From the NCBI RefSeq assembly GCF_001550095.1, contig NZ_LRUC01000022.1, forward strand, positions 1 through 58,888: 58,888 nucleotides of DNA, read 5' to 3'. The position numbers and the translations under genes are program-made. Origin of the DNA: Celeribacter ethanolicus (GTDB taxonomy: Bacteria > Pseudomonadota > Alphaproteobacteria > Rhodobacterales > Rhodobacteraceae). Positions 1 to 7,616 of the stretch are shown in pieces. Positions within the stretch are counted from its first letter, which is position 1; the number at the start of each line of letters is the position of its first letter. The notes below the pieces were generated by a model that did not search any database, had not been told where the DNA came from, and saw only the letters and a program-made list of their open reading frames with translations.

Positions 1-579
1 TGCGCCAAATGCAGCCTCATCAAGGGTGTCGAGATACTCGCGTACGGCACGAGGCGCATCAGCGGGCTCGATGGTTGAAGCATCCCAGTCTTCCTTTGAC
101 GTCGAGTTCTGTTTGTTCGCATCTGCCTCAATCAGGCTGGCATCCACCGCCATGCGCTGGCCACTCGCCAGGCCTTCTTCGATGCAGCGCGCCACCGTTG
201 TCTCAAATAGATGGCGCAGCAGCTCGCTCTCGCGGAAACGACCGTGCCGGTTCTTCGAAAACGTCGAATGATCAGGCACCCGGTCGTTCAGATCGAGGCG
301 GCAGAACCAGCGATAGGCGAGGTTCAGATGCACCTCTTCGCAGAGCCGCCGCTCCGACCGGATGCCGAAACAATAGCCGACCAGAAGCATCCGGATCAGC
401 AGCTCGGGGTCAACGGAAGGCCGGCCCGTGCGGCTGTAGAACTCAGCAAGATGAGCACGGATGCTGCCCAAGTCGACGAACCGATCAATCGACCGCAGCA
501 AATGATCCTGAGGGACGTGATCCTCAAGCGAGAACTCGTAAAACAGCGATGCCTGCGCTTCCTGCCTCGGACCCATCAT
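1..579 (-). CDS. IS1182-like transposase, N-terminal part (cut by window edge)
   Basis: The reading frame is open from an ATG at 579 to the left edge, giving 193 codons without a stop. It reads as a DDE transposase of the IS1182/IS5-like group: an N-terminal segment with DHLLRSIDRFVDL (about residues 20-32), a helix-rich part with GYCFGIRSERRLCEEV, then LAYRWFCRLDLNDRVPDHST. MAVDASLIEADAN (about residues 151-163) should supply the first catalytic Asp. The remaining catalytic residues lie outside the window. A second ATG follows directly, so the protein starts MMGPRQEAQ. An intact copy cannot be told from a truncated one here. Family assignment is from motif recognition; exact IS name unknown. 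Confidence 0.88.
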   Translation of the reverse strand, partial: MMGPRQEAQASLFYEFSLEDHVPQDHLLRSIDRFVDLGSIRAHLAEFYSRTGRPSVDPELLIRMLLVGYCFGIRSERRLCEEVHLNLAYRWFCRLDLNDRVPDHSTFSKNRHGRFRESELLRHLFETTVARCIEEGLASGQRMAVDASLIEADANKQNSTSKEDWDASTIEPADAPRAVREYLDTLDEAAFGA

Positions 580-660
580 CGGTCAATCCTCCCGTCCGTT
601 GGAAGAATTGAAACAGCAGATCACACACCGATCAAGCACGAGTTTTTCAACAAAATATCC
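1..660 (-). mobile_element. Terminal part of an insertion sequence (IS1182-like)
   Basis: The transposase reads leftward out of the window, so the element's transposase-start end lies at the right, probably in the non-coding stretch 580-660. The segment GAGTTTTTCAACA at about 640-652 resembles the terminal repeats of this IS group. The other end is not in view, so neither the inverted repeat pair nor a target duplication can be checked, and the right boundary is approximate. Confidence 0.5.
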
Positions 661-765
661 GGATAGCGGCCTTTCAACGCCCAGTGCACGATTTGGGTAA
701 AAGACGAGCTATATACATACGAAACAAGCCTGTCGTATCTGTATCGGTACAAACGCATAAAATGA

Positions 766-771
766 TATAAT
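766..771 (+). promoter_or_regulatory. Candidate -10 element upstream of adh
   Basis: Exact TATAAT in an AT-rich stretch, about 195 bases before the adh start. No good TTGACA-like -35 is found at 16-18 bases upstream, so the promoter would rely on an activator or is fortuitous. Confidence 0.3.
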
Positions 772-827
772 ATCACACATCCTACAACCCCGAATGCGGC
801 GCTGCGGCGTGGTTTGTTTCCGGTTTC

Positions 828-846
828 GAACCGGAATTTCCGCTCC
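828..846. promoter_or_regulatory. Inverted repeat, candidate operator of adh
   Basis: TTCCGGTTTCGAACCGGAA: two perfect 8-base arms (828-835 and 839-846) around TCG. It lies between the candidate -10 at 766 and the adh start at 966, where a repressor or an mRNA hairpin could act. No adjacent regulator gene is present. Confidence 0.35.
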
Positions 847-965
847 GGATCGGGCTTCGGTATGCGGCGGTCTACCCTCTCTCTTCGGGATCATTAGGTT
901 CCGGTCATGACGCGAGGCCCACCCTCGCCTCACCTAAAAACACAAGTTTCAGGAGGAGACACGCG

Positions 966-2003
966 ATGAAAGCGCTCGTCTATCAGGGTCCCGGTCAAAA
1001 GGACTGGATCGAAAAAGACAAACCCGGCATCGAGAAACCCACCGACGTGATCGTCAAGGTCACCAAAACCACGATCTGCGGCACCGATCTGCACATTCTC
1101 AAGGGCGATGTGCCCGCCGTCACCCCGGGCCGGACGCTGGGCCACGAAGGTGTGGGCATCGTCGAGGCCGTGGGCGATGCTGTCGCCAATTTCAAACCGG
1201 GCGATCCGGTGCTGATCTCCTGCGTCACCTCCTGTGGCAAATGCGCCAATTGCAAGCGTCAGCTCTATGCCCATTGCGATGACGGCGGCTGGATTCTCGG
1301 CCACCTGATCGACGGCACCCAGGCCGAATACGTGCGTATCCCACATGGCGACAACTCGCTCTACCCGATCCCGGAAGGGGCCGATGAGGAGGCGCTGGTG
1401 ATGCTTTCCGACATCATGCCGACGGGGCTTGAGATCGGTGTGCAATACGGTCGCGTGAAACCGGGCGACACCGTGGCCATCGTCGGCGCGGGGCCTGTGG
1501 GCATGTCCGTGCTTCTGACCGCGCAATTCTATTCGCCGGGCAAGCTTATCATGATCGACATGGACCCGGCGCGGCTTGAGCTTGCCAAACAATTCGGTGC
1601 CACCGATACGCTTCAGGTCGGCTCGGTCGATGTGGTCGAGGAAATCATGAAGATGACCGGGGGTCTCGGCGTCGATGTGGCGATCGAGGCGGTGGGCGTG
1701 CCCGCCACCTTCGACACCTGTCAGAAGATCGTCTCCGCTGGCGGCTCGATCGCCAACGTCGGCGTGCATGGCAAACCCGTGGAGCTGCATATCGAGGAGC
1801 TCTGGATCAAGAACATCAACATCTCCATGGGTCTGGTGAGCACCAACACCACGCCGATGCTGCTCAAGACACTCGGTTCGGGCAAGGTCGATCCGGCGAA
1901 GCTTGTGACCCATCGGCTCAAGCTCGACGAGATCATGGACGCCTATGAAATCTTCGGCAATGCGGCACGCGAGAAGGCGATGAAGATCATCCTCACCGCC
2001 TGA
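966..2003 (+). CDS. Zinc-dependent alcohol dehydrogenase (medium-chain)
   Basis: 345-residue cytosolic NAD(P)-dependent dehydrogenase of the zinc MDR family, usual length. Visible ligands are Cys38 in ICGTDLH and His60-Glu61 in LGHEGVG for the catalytic zinc, and Cys90, Cys93, Cys96 and Cys104 for the structural zinc lobe. The nucleotide-binding fold carries VAIVGAGPVGMSV (about residues 168-180). The Shine-Dalgarno AGGAGGAG at about 952-959 fixes the start. Sequence style is close to the secondary alcohol/2,3-butanediol-type dehydrogenases often annotated simply as alcohol dehydrogenase; the substrate cannot be told. It is monocistronic, with a strong terminator directly after it. Confidence 0.93.
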   Translation: MKALVYQGPGQKDWIEKDKPGIEKPTDVIVKVTKTTICGTDLHILKGDVPAVTPGRTLGHEGVGIVEAVGDAVANFKPGDPVLISCVTSCGKCANCKRQLYAHCDDGGWILGHLIDGTQAEYVRIPHGDNSLYPIPEGADEEALVMLSDIMPTGLEIGVQYGRVKPGDTVAIVGAGPVGMSVLLTAQFYSPGKLIMIDMDPARLELAKQFGATDTLQVGSVDVVEEIMKMTGGLGVDVAIEAVGVPATFDTCQKIVSAGGSIANVGVHGKPVELHIEELWIKNINISMGLVSTNTTPMLLKTLGSGKVDPAKLVTHRLKLDEIMDAYEIFGNAAREKAMKIILTA

Positions 2004-2025
2004 TCCACAGCGACACGCAAAACAG

Positions 2026-2058
2026 AACCGCCGGAACCGCAAGGCTCCGGCGGTTTTT
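2026..2058 (+). terminator. Rho-independent terminator of adh
   Basis: Perfect 10-bp stem (2026-2035 with 2046-2055), 10-base loop, then a T run ending at 2058, 23 bases after the adh stop. Confidence 0.9.
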
Positions 2059-2178
2059 ATTTTAATCCAATTGGGAAAATTTACCTGTCTTTACCCCTTG
2101 CCCCCGGGACATCGGAGCGGTCACACTCGCCGCAACACGGATGACCGGGGCCCGGCCCCGCAACGGAAAGGACCCGAC

Positions 2179-2655
2179 ATGCTGCGTTCCACAGCTCTCT
2201 CCGCCACTTTCGGCGCCCTCATGACCCTCACCACCCTGCCCGCTTGGGCGGAGACCTCCGTCCTCACTTTCGACGATCTCGACACGTTCGAAGAGCTTCT
2301 CAGCGGCTTCGGTTCGGTCGAACGCGACACGGATGGCGAGGACGACCCGATGTTCCGCGGCCGGATCAGCGGCGTGCCCTACACGCTGTATTTCTACGGC
2401 TGCGAGGAACACAGGGACTGCAACAACGGCACCTTCGTGGCCTATTTCGACGGCGCGGATTATTCGACCGACGCCGAGACGATCAACGATTACAACAACG
2501 GCTATCGCTTCGGCAAAGCCTCGGTCGATGGCGACGGCGATCTGGAGATCAACTATTCCTTCGCCTTCAAGGGCGGCATCACCCGCGAGGCTCTGGACGA
2601 CACGTTCGACTGGTGGCGGGTGATCCTGGAGCAGGCGGAAGAGCATTTCGAATAA
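2179..2655 (+). CDS. Secreted YbjN domain-containing protein
   Basis: 158 residues. The start at 2179 is chosen because GGAAAGGA at 2165-2172 is a good Shine-Dalgarno and because the first residues then form a Sec signal peptide ending near PAWAE (about residue 24); a longer in-frame extension from 2071 has no ribosome site. The mature part resembles the YbjN fold: a short helix, LYFYGCEEHRDC with two cysteines, and a C-terminal WWRVILEQAEEHF helix. YbjN proteins are poorly understood. The neighbour is another exported protein, so the two may act in the periplasm together, but that is inference. Confidence 0.75.
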   Translation: MLRSTALSATFGALMTLTTLPAWAETSVLTFDDLDTFEELLSGFGSVERDTDGEDDPMFRGRISGVPYTLYFYGCEEHRDCNNGTFVAYFDGADYSTDAETINDYNNGYRFGKASVDGDGDLEINYSFAFKGGITREALDDTFDWWRVILEQAEEHFE

Positions 2656-2789
2656 AACATCGCCGGGTGCGTCGGCAGCTCGCCACGCACCCGACGCCCG
2701 CCCGCTTCACAACGGCCTTCAGGCCGGATGATGGCCTTTGTCCTGTCTGTGACAGTCGGCGGCACTTTCCACTCCCACAAGGACATTTC

Positions 2790-3773
2790 ATGTTGAAACG
2801 TATTTGCAGCGCCACCGCGCTTTGTCTTTGCCTCGCCCAGCCCCTCGTGGCCCAGAACGACATCAAAGGTGCCGCGGATCACCCGCTGATCTCCCGCATG
2901 CCCGGCACGGACATCGTTGGCTATCATACTGCCGATTTTCAGGAATTCATGATTGCAACCGGTCCGCTCAGACCGGGCCAGGAGCTTCCGCCGGTGGAGC
3001 GCTTCGAAGGCAAATCGACCACCTTGACCTACCGCGCACAAGACAGCTCTCTGTCGGCGCTGGCGATCTTCCGCAACTTCGAGAAAGCCTTTGACAACGC
3101 CGGGTTCGAGCCGGTGTTCACCTGCAAATCCGACGCCGAATGTGGCGACCGCTTCGTACGCCAACTCTACTGGTATGGCGATCCGCAACGTCATGGGCAA
3201 AATCCCTATCTCGGCGCTCCAAACCGGCATGGCGATCGGCACAGCTACTACTACTGGTCCGGCACCGGAGAGGCCGAGGACGGCACCTATATCATCTCGC
3301 TTTTGGTGGCGCAGCACACGGCGATGAATTTCCCGGCCAGCATCGTGCTCGACATCAGCCAGACCGAGGAGTTGAATGACGAACGGATCAGCATCAACCT
3401 CGAGGGCCTGACGGACGACATCGAAAAGGACGGGCATGTGGTGCTCGACGGACTGTTCTTTGACTTCGACAAGGCGACGCTGACCGCCGCTTCGGCACCG
3501 GCGCTCGATGTCATTGCGCGCTATCTCAATGCACATCCCGACAAGAGCTTCTATGTCGTCGGCCACACCGACAGCAAAGGTACGTTGAGCTACAACCGTG
3601 ACCTGAGCGAGGCGCGCGCCAGGGCGGTCACCACATCCCTGACCGCGCAGTACGGCATCGCGGGAGAACGTCTGACCCCTTACGGCGTCGGTCCCGTCGC
3701 TCCGGTCACCAGCAATACAAGCGAGGCAGGCCGTGCCAAGAACCGGCGCGTGGAACTGGTCGTGCAGGACTGA
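2790..3773 (+). CDS. OmpA family protein with DUF4892-like N-terminal domain
   Basis: 327 residues from the ATG at 2790, preceded by CAAGGA. Signal peptide of about 22 residues (MLKRICSATALCLCLAQPLVAQ). The N-terminal part (about 25-190), with HPLISRMPGTDIVGY and a Cys pair in FTCKSDAECGDRF, resembles DUF4892. The C-terminal part (about 215-327) is an OmpA-like peptidoglycan-binding domain: FFDFDKATL, VVGHTDSKG, NRDLSEARA and NRRVELVV. This architecture is of an outer-membrane or periplasmic protein that holds on to the cell wall. It follows the YbjN-like gene by 134 bases on the same strand. Confidence 0.85.
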   Translation: MLKRICSATALCLCLAQPLVAQNDIKGAADHPLISRMPGTDIVGYHTADFQEFMIATGPLRPGQELPPVERFEGKSTTLTYRAQDSSLSALAIFRNFEKAFDNAGFEPVFTCKSDAECGDRFVRQLYWYGDPQRHGQNPYLGAPNRHGDRHSYYYWSGTGEAEDGTYIISLLVAQHTAMNFPASIVLDISQTEELNDERISINLEGLTDDIEKDGHVVLDGLFFDFDKATLTAASAPALDVIARYLNAHPDKSFYVVGHTDSKGTLSYNRDLSEARARAVTTSLTAQYGIAGERLTPYGVGPVAPVTSNTSEAGRAKNRRVELVVQD

Positions 3774-3779
3774 AACGTC

Positions 3780-3818
3780 GCCTTTGCCCCGGCGGGTCTG
3801 GAGCCCCGGGGCGGAGGC
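3780..3818 (+). terminator. Weak hairpin after the OmpA gene
   Basis: GCCTTTGCCCCGG (3780-3792) can pair with CCGGGGCGGAGGC (3806-3818), 11 of 13 pairs. It is followed by AAAATAGG instead of a T run, so it may be a 3'-end stabiliser or a Rho-assisted stop. Confidence 0.35.
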
Positions 3819-3899
3819 AAAATAGGTCAGCCTTTTTAACATTATTTCGCACACATGCCGCGCTGCGACATTTTATTCATACGACCGGGTGTTTTGCGG

Positions 3900-3928
3900 T
3901 TGACGCCTGATCAACCGAGTCCTAATGT
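3900..3928 (+). promoter_or_regulatory. Promoter of the ilvB leader/operon
   Basis: TTGACG at 3900-3905 and TAATGT at 3923-3928 with the ideal 17-base spacing. A transcript would start near 3935, about 47 bases before the leader peptide start. This is the best sigma-70-type match I noticed in the window. Confidence 0.65.
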
Positions 3929-3981
3929 CCGGCCCACGCAATGAAGCGCCCGGAAGGGTAAAAGCCTCAAAAGGAACCGCC

Positions 3982-4029
3982 ATGTCTGGCATTCTTGTAC
4001 TCGTAGGGAAAACGCGCATGGGCCGGTGA
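3982..4029 (+). CDS. ilv operon leader peptide (ILVLV)
   Basis: 15-residue peptide MSGILVLVGKTRMGR with the Shine-Dalgarno AAGGAA at 3971-3976. Residues 4-8 are Ile-Leu-Val-Leu-Val, the three amino acids made by the pathway that the downstream enzyme starts. Translation through these codons is expected to sense charged tRNA(Ile/Leu/Val). The stop codon (4027-4029) lies just after the upstream arm of the antiterminator-like helix, so a ribosome reaching the stop would mask that arm. Confidence 0.85.
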   Translation: MSGILVLVGKTRMGR

Positions 4030-4083
4030 CGGTTGACCATAATGGAACCCATGCGCCCCCGATTGAACACCGGGGGCTTTTTT
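4014..4083 (+). promoter_or_regulatory. Transcription attenuator of ilvBN
   Basis: Two overlapping RNA helices. Helix A pairs GCGCATGGG (4014-4022) with CCCATGCGC (4048-4056), perfect over 9 bp. Helix B, the terminator, pairs GCCCCCG (4055-4061) with CGGGGGC (4071-4077) and is followed by TTTTTT (4078-4083 region). The two share 4055-4056. Ribosome stalling at the ILVLV codons would leave 4014-4022 free for helix A; a ribosome at the stop codon would cover it and favour termination. The overlap is only two bases, so the exact switch needs folding. Confidence 0.75.
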
Positions 4084-4124
4084 ATTGCAAAAAACAAAGT
4101 GACGATGTGCAGACGGAGAACAAC

Positions 4125-5873
4125 ATGACACGTCAGATGACCGGAGCGAAAATGGTGGTTCAGGCCCTGAAGGATCAGGGTGTGGACACGGTATTTGGCT
4201 ACCCGGGGGGCGCTGTCCTTCCGATCTACGACGAGATTTTCCAGCAGAACGACATCAAGCACGTTCTGGTGCGTCACGAGCAGGCCGCGGTTCATGCCGC
4301 CGAGGGCTATGCCCGTTCAACCGGCAAGGTCGGCGTCGCTCTGGTGACCTCCGGCCCCGGCGCGACCAATGCGGTCACCGGGCTGACGGACGCGCTGATG
4401 GACAGCATTCCGATCGTCGTGCTCTCAGGTCAGGTTCCGACCTTCATGATCGGCACCGACGGGTTTCAGGAGGCCGACACGGTTGGCATCACCCGCCCCT
4501 GCACGAAACACAACTGGCTGGTGAAAGACACCGACAAGCTGTCGGAGACCCTGCATCAGGCGTTCCATGTCGCCACCTCCGGCCGCCCCGGCCCGGTTCT
4601 CGTCGACCTGCCGAAGGATGTGCAGTTCGCCGATGGCGAATACACGCCGCCAGCCAAGGTTAAGATGGGCCATTACAAGCCGCGACTGAAAGCCTCCATC
4701 GAGGAGATCAACGACATCGTTGCGCTGATCGAGAAGGCGGAGCGTCCGGTGTTCTACACCGGCGGCGGTGTGATCAACTCCGGCCCCGGCGCGTCGCAAC
4801 TGCTGCGCGAACTGGTCGATGCCACCGGCTTCCCGATCACCTCGACTCTGATGGGTCTGGGCGCCTACCCCGCCTCGGGCAAAGGCTGGCTCGGGATGCT
4901 CGGCATGCATGGTCTCTACGAGGCCAATATGGCGATGCACGGCTGCGATCTGATGATCAACATCGGCGCGCGGTTCGACGACCGGATCACCGGACGGATT
5001 CAGGATTTCTCGCCGAATTCCAAGAAAATCCATGTCGACATCGACCCGAGCTCGATCAACAAGATCATCCATGTCGACCTGCCGGTGATCGGCGATGTCG
5101 GCCATGTGCTGGAAGACGTTCTGAAAGTCTGGAAATCGCGCGGGCGCAAAAAGGCGGATCTCTCCGCCTGGTGGGCGCAGATCGAGGAATGGAAAGAGGT
5201 CCGTTGCCTGACCTACAAGAATTCCGAGACGGTGATCAAACCGCAATATGCGCTGGAGCGCCTCGAAGCGCTGACCAAGGGCATGGATCGCTATGTCACC
5301 ACCGAAGTGGGCCAGCACCAGATGTGGGCGGCGCAATTCCTGGGCTTTGAAGACCCGAACCGCTGGATGACCTCCGGGGGTCTGGGCACCATGGGCTATG
5401 GCTTCCCGGCCTCAATCGGGGTGCAGATGGCACACCCGCAGAGCCTTGTGATCAACGTCGCGGGTGAGGCCTCGTGGTTGATGAACATGCAGGAAATGGG
5501 CACGGCGATGCAATATCGCCTGCCGGTGAAACAGTTCATCCTGAACAACGAACGCCTCGGCATGGTGCGCCAGTGGCAGCAATTGCTGCACGGTGAGCGC
5601 TATTCGTCGAGCTGGTCGGAAAGCCTGCCGGATTTCGTGAAGCTGGCCGAAGCTTTTGGCGCCAAGGGCATTCAGTGTTCGGACCCGAAAGACCTCGATG
5701 ATGCGATCATGGAGATGATCAAATACGACGGTCCGGTGATCTTCGACTGCCTCGTCGAGAAGCATGAGAACTGCTTCCCGATGATCCCATCGGGCAAACC
5801 GCACAACGAGATGCTGTTGGGCGAGGCCTCGGTCGAAGGGGCGATCAAGTCCGACGGGGCGGTTCTGGTCTGA
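4125..5873 (+). CDS. ilvB: Acetolactate synthase large subunit
   Basis: 582 residues. Condenses two pyruvates (or pyruvate with 2-oxobutyrate) in the first common step of valine, leucine and isoleucine synthesis; cytosolic, TPP- and FAD-dependent. The start at 4125 has GGAGAA upstream and lies after the attenuator. Features in order: TPP-binding N-terminal domain with VFGYPGGAVLPIYD and the catalytic Glu52 in HEQAAVHAAEGYAR, central FAD-contacting domain, and C-terminal TPP domain. The metal-binding GDG motif reads AGEASWLMN with Glu448 in place of Asp. It is followed by a 23-codon ORF and ilvN. Confidence 0.96.
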   Translation: MTRQMTGAKMVVQALKDQGVDTVFGYPGGAVLPIYDEIFQQNDIKHVLVRHEQAAVHAAEGYARSTGKVGVALVTSGPGATNAVTGLTDALMDSIPIVVLSGQVPTFMIGTDGFQEADTVGITRPCTKHNWLVKDTDKLSETLHQAFHVATSGRPGPVLVDLPKDVQFADGEYTPPAKVKMGHYKPRLKASIEEINDIVALIEKAERPVFYTGGGVINSGPGASQLLRELVDATGFPITSTLMGLGAYPASGKGWLGMLGMHGLYEANMAMHGCDLMINIGARFDDRITGRIQDFSPNSKKIHVDIDPSSINKIIHVDLPVIGDVGHVLEDVLKVWKSRGRKKADLSAWWAQIEEWKEVRCLTYKNSETVIKPQYALERLEALTKGMDRYVTTEVGQHQMWAAQFLGFEDPNRWMTSGGLGTMGYGFPASIGVQMAHPQSLVINVAGEASWLMNMQEMGTAMQYRLPVKQFILNNERLGMVRQWQQLLHGERYSSSWSESLPDFVKLAEAFGAKGIQCSDPKDLDDAIMEMIKYDGPVIFDCLVEKHENCFPMIPSGKPHNEMLLGEASVEGAIKSDGAVLV

Positions 5874-5944
5874 TGAAACGGGTCGGGAAACTCATCCGCC
5901 GGGCTCTGGCCGCGCTGGTCGCGACCTGGGGTCTGGCCGGATAA
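5873..5944 (+). CDS. Small translationally coupled ORF between ilvB and ilvN
   Basis: 23 codons. The ATG overlaps the ilvB stop as TGATG, so reinitiation by terminating ribosomes is possible. The predicted peptide begins MKRVGKLIRR and continues with an apolar stretch (ALAALVATWGLAG), i.e. a cationic amphipathic or membrane-seeking helix. No family is recognised. It could be a real micropeptide, or only a device keeping ribosomes moving toward ilvN, whose own Shine-Dalgarno lies 40 bases downstream. Confidence 0.45.
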   Translation: MKRVGKLIRRALAALVATWGLAG

Positions 5945-5995
5945 TCCCGGCGTAAAGATATTCGCCACGCACCGCGTGGATTAAGGGAGAAAAGC

Positions 5996-6562
5996 ATGTC
6001 CGCCCTACGTATCCAACACGGCTCCTCGAGCCATTCCGCCTATGACCTTCGCGACTACCACGCCGAAGTCATCGAAAAACACACGCTCGCCGTTCTGGTC
6101 GACAACGAGGCGGGTGTTCTGGCCCGTGTCATCGGGTTGTTCTCCGGCCGGGGCTACAACATCGAAAGCCTGACCGTGGCCGAGGTCGATCACGAAGGGC
6201 ATCGTTCGCGCATCACGGTGGTGACCACCGGCACGCGCGATGTGATCGAACAGATCAAGGCGCAGGTGGGCCGGATCGTTCCTGTGCACGAGGTGCATGA
6301 CCTGACCGTCGAAGGCCCGTCCATTGAGCGCGAACTGGCGCTGTTCAAGGTCGAAGGCACGGGCAACAACCGGATCGAAGCGCTGCGCCTCGCCGAGATT
6401 TTCCGCGCCAATGTGGTGGACAGCACGCTGGAAAGCTTTGTCTTCGAGATGACCGGTACGTCCGAGAAGATCGACGCCTTCGCCGAGCTGATGCGCCCGC
6501 TGGGTCTGGTGGAAACCGCGCGGACCGGGGTCGCGGCTCTGGCGCGGGGTGGCAAGGCCTGA
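5996..6562 (+). CDS. ilvN: Acetolactate synthase small (regulatory) subunit
   Basis: 188 residues, with GGGAGAAAAG just before the ATG. It binds IlvB, activates it and gives feedback inhibition by valine. The ACT domain covers about residues 29-100 (HTLAVLVDNEAGVLARVIGLFSGRGYNI split over the first strands; SLTVAEVDHEGHRSRIT). The C-terminal ALS small-subunit domain covers about 110-185. It is also called IlvH in many genomes. It is in one transcription unit with ilvB, shares the attenuator, and ends in a strong terminator. Confidence 0.95.
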   Translation: MSALRIQHGSSSHSAYDLRDYHAEVIEKHTLAVLVDNEAGVLARVIGLFSGRGYNIESLTVAEVDHEGHRSRITVVTTGTRDVIEQIKAQVGRIVPVHEVHDLTVEGPSIERELALFKVEGTGNNRIEALRLAEIFRANVVDSTLESFVFEMTGTSEKIDAFAELMRPLGLVETARTGVAALARGGKA

Positions 6563-6577
6563 ACGCCGATCTGCACG

Positions 6578-6602
6578 AAAGGGCCCCAAGGGGCCCTTTT
6601 TT
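6578..6602 (+). terminator. Terminator of the ilvBN operon
   Basis: AAAGGGCC...GGCCCTTT stem (6578-6599) with a T run to 6602. It abuts the stop codon of the convergent XRE gene, so it may serve that side too. Confidence 0.9.
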
Positions 6603-7390
6603 CATGCCGGCTGATGTTTGTCGAAATAGCCCCGGATCAGCGGCGAATAATGCGCCCTGGGGTGGATGCCGATCTTGCCCCGGACAGCGATCATCGCGGC
6701 GACGCCCGGCTCCAGTCGCTGCAACAGGATGGGCGCCGGGGAAAGCACGTCCTGGGTCGAAACCGAACTTCCGAAATAGAAATTTTCCTGTCCGAGATAG
6801 CTCGGTTCGAAGCCGCCCAACACCATGAGCGGCGTGCGCTCCATCGACAGAATGAAGGAAAACCCCATCAACTGACGAAACGCCACACCGCGAAACCGCC
6901 GGGCGGCGGCGGCGCGCGGCAGTCCGATCCGGTCGCTTGAGGCATAGGGCATATAGCCCCTCAGGCGCATCACACCATGGCTGTCGCGCTGAAACCCCAC
7001 GAGGGTGCAGCTGATCTCCGTGGGGACGAAATAGGACACGCGGTAATGCAGATAGGCGCCTTCGGGAAGGGCCTGTTGCGGGATGTCGAGCATGTCGAGA
7101 TCGGAGAGCAGCCGGGAGATTTCACCGATCGCCCCTACCCGGCTGGCGCGCTGGATCGTCTCCAGCGGTTCGAGCAGAATCCGCGCGTCGACGTCGAAAT
7201 GGCTACAGATCCGATAGAGCACATCCGGGCGGGGAAAGGCCTCGCCGTTCAGGTAGCGATTGTATTGCGTCCGGTTGATGCCAAGTTCGACACAAAGCGC
7301 CGAAATCGACCGCGCGCTGGCCGACAGGCTGCGCAAATTCGAGCCGAACACATGGCGCAACTGCGCGGGTGACAGGTCTTCTGCGCGCAC
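6602..7390 (-). CDS. XRE-type helix-turn-helix transcriptional regulator
   Basis: 262 residues. The N-terminal HTH (about 15-70) shows SISALCVELGINRTQYNRYLNGEAFPRPDVLYRI in two pieces typical of Cro/C1-type domains. The C-terminal 180 residues resemble no effector domain I can name. It is transcribed toward ilvN and divergently from the small gene at 7617; the shared upstream region holds a perfect palindrome at 7532-7557 that it may bind itself. Target genes unknown. Confidence 0.8.
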   Translation of the reverse strand: MRAEDLSPAQLRHVFGSNLRSLSASARSISALCVELGINRTQYNRYLNGEAFPRPDVLYRICSHFDVDARILLEPLETIQRASRVGAIGEISRLLSDLDMLDIPQQALPEGAYLHYRVSYFVPTEISCTLVGFQRDSHGVMRLRGYMPYASSDRIGLPRAAAARRFRGVAFRQLMGFSFILSMERTPLMVLGGFEPSYLGQENFYFGSSVSTQDVLSPAPILLQRLEPGVAAMIAVRGKIGIHPRAHYSPLIRGYFDKHQPA

Positions 7391-7531
7391 CGCTACTCCT
7401 CAGTCAAACACCCCACATGCAGGTCAAGTGACCTGAAACCGAAACCGGGGCTTACCCAATCTTCTGAAAAATTATGCGCCATCGCGGAGAATATTGATAC
7501 TGATTTGCGCCAATTTACTGGATTTTTGGAA

Positions 7532-7557
7532 AAAATGACGCCGAACAGCGTCATTTT
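7532..7557. promoter_or_regulatory. Perfect palindrome in a divergent promoter region
   Basis: AAAATGACGC (7532-7541) and GCGTCATTTT (7548-7557), perfect 10-base arms around CGAACA. It lies between two divergent starts (7390 minus, 7617 plus), so an operator is more likely than a terminator, although the T-rich arm also allows the latter. Confidence 0.5.
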
Positions 7558-7616
7558 AGTTCCGAGATGATACATAAATCTGAATATTATGCGCTTTATG
7601 CTCATGGTAAAAACAG

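Larger units (their letters stand above)
580..965. other. Intergenic region between the IS and the alcohol dehydrogenase
   Basis: No convincing gene is seen in these 386 bases. The left part (to about 660) is probably the IS end. The middle (700-780) is AT-rich and holds a perfect TATAAT at 766-771. The right part holds an inverted repeat at 828-846 and a further GC-rich stretch up to the adh Shine-Dalgarno. A 74-codon minus-strand frame at 709-933 looks random. Confidence 0.5.

Noticed and set aside
709-933. 74-codon minus-strand frame between the IS and adh
   Set aside because: Covers AT-rich promoter-like sequence, and no ribosome site or family is seen.
3900-3914. FNR-like TTGAC...ATCAA at the ilvB promoter
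   Set aside because: The spacing is five bases and the left half lacks the final T; it is explained by the -35 element.
4018-4030. Alternative ilvB start at the GTG 4026
   Set aside because: It lies inside the leader peptide and terminator region; ATG 4125 has the proper ribosome site and matches the family N-terminus.
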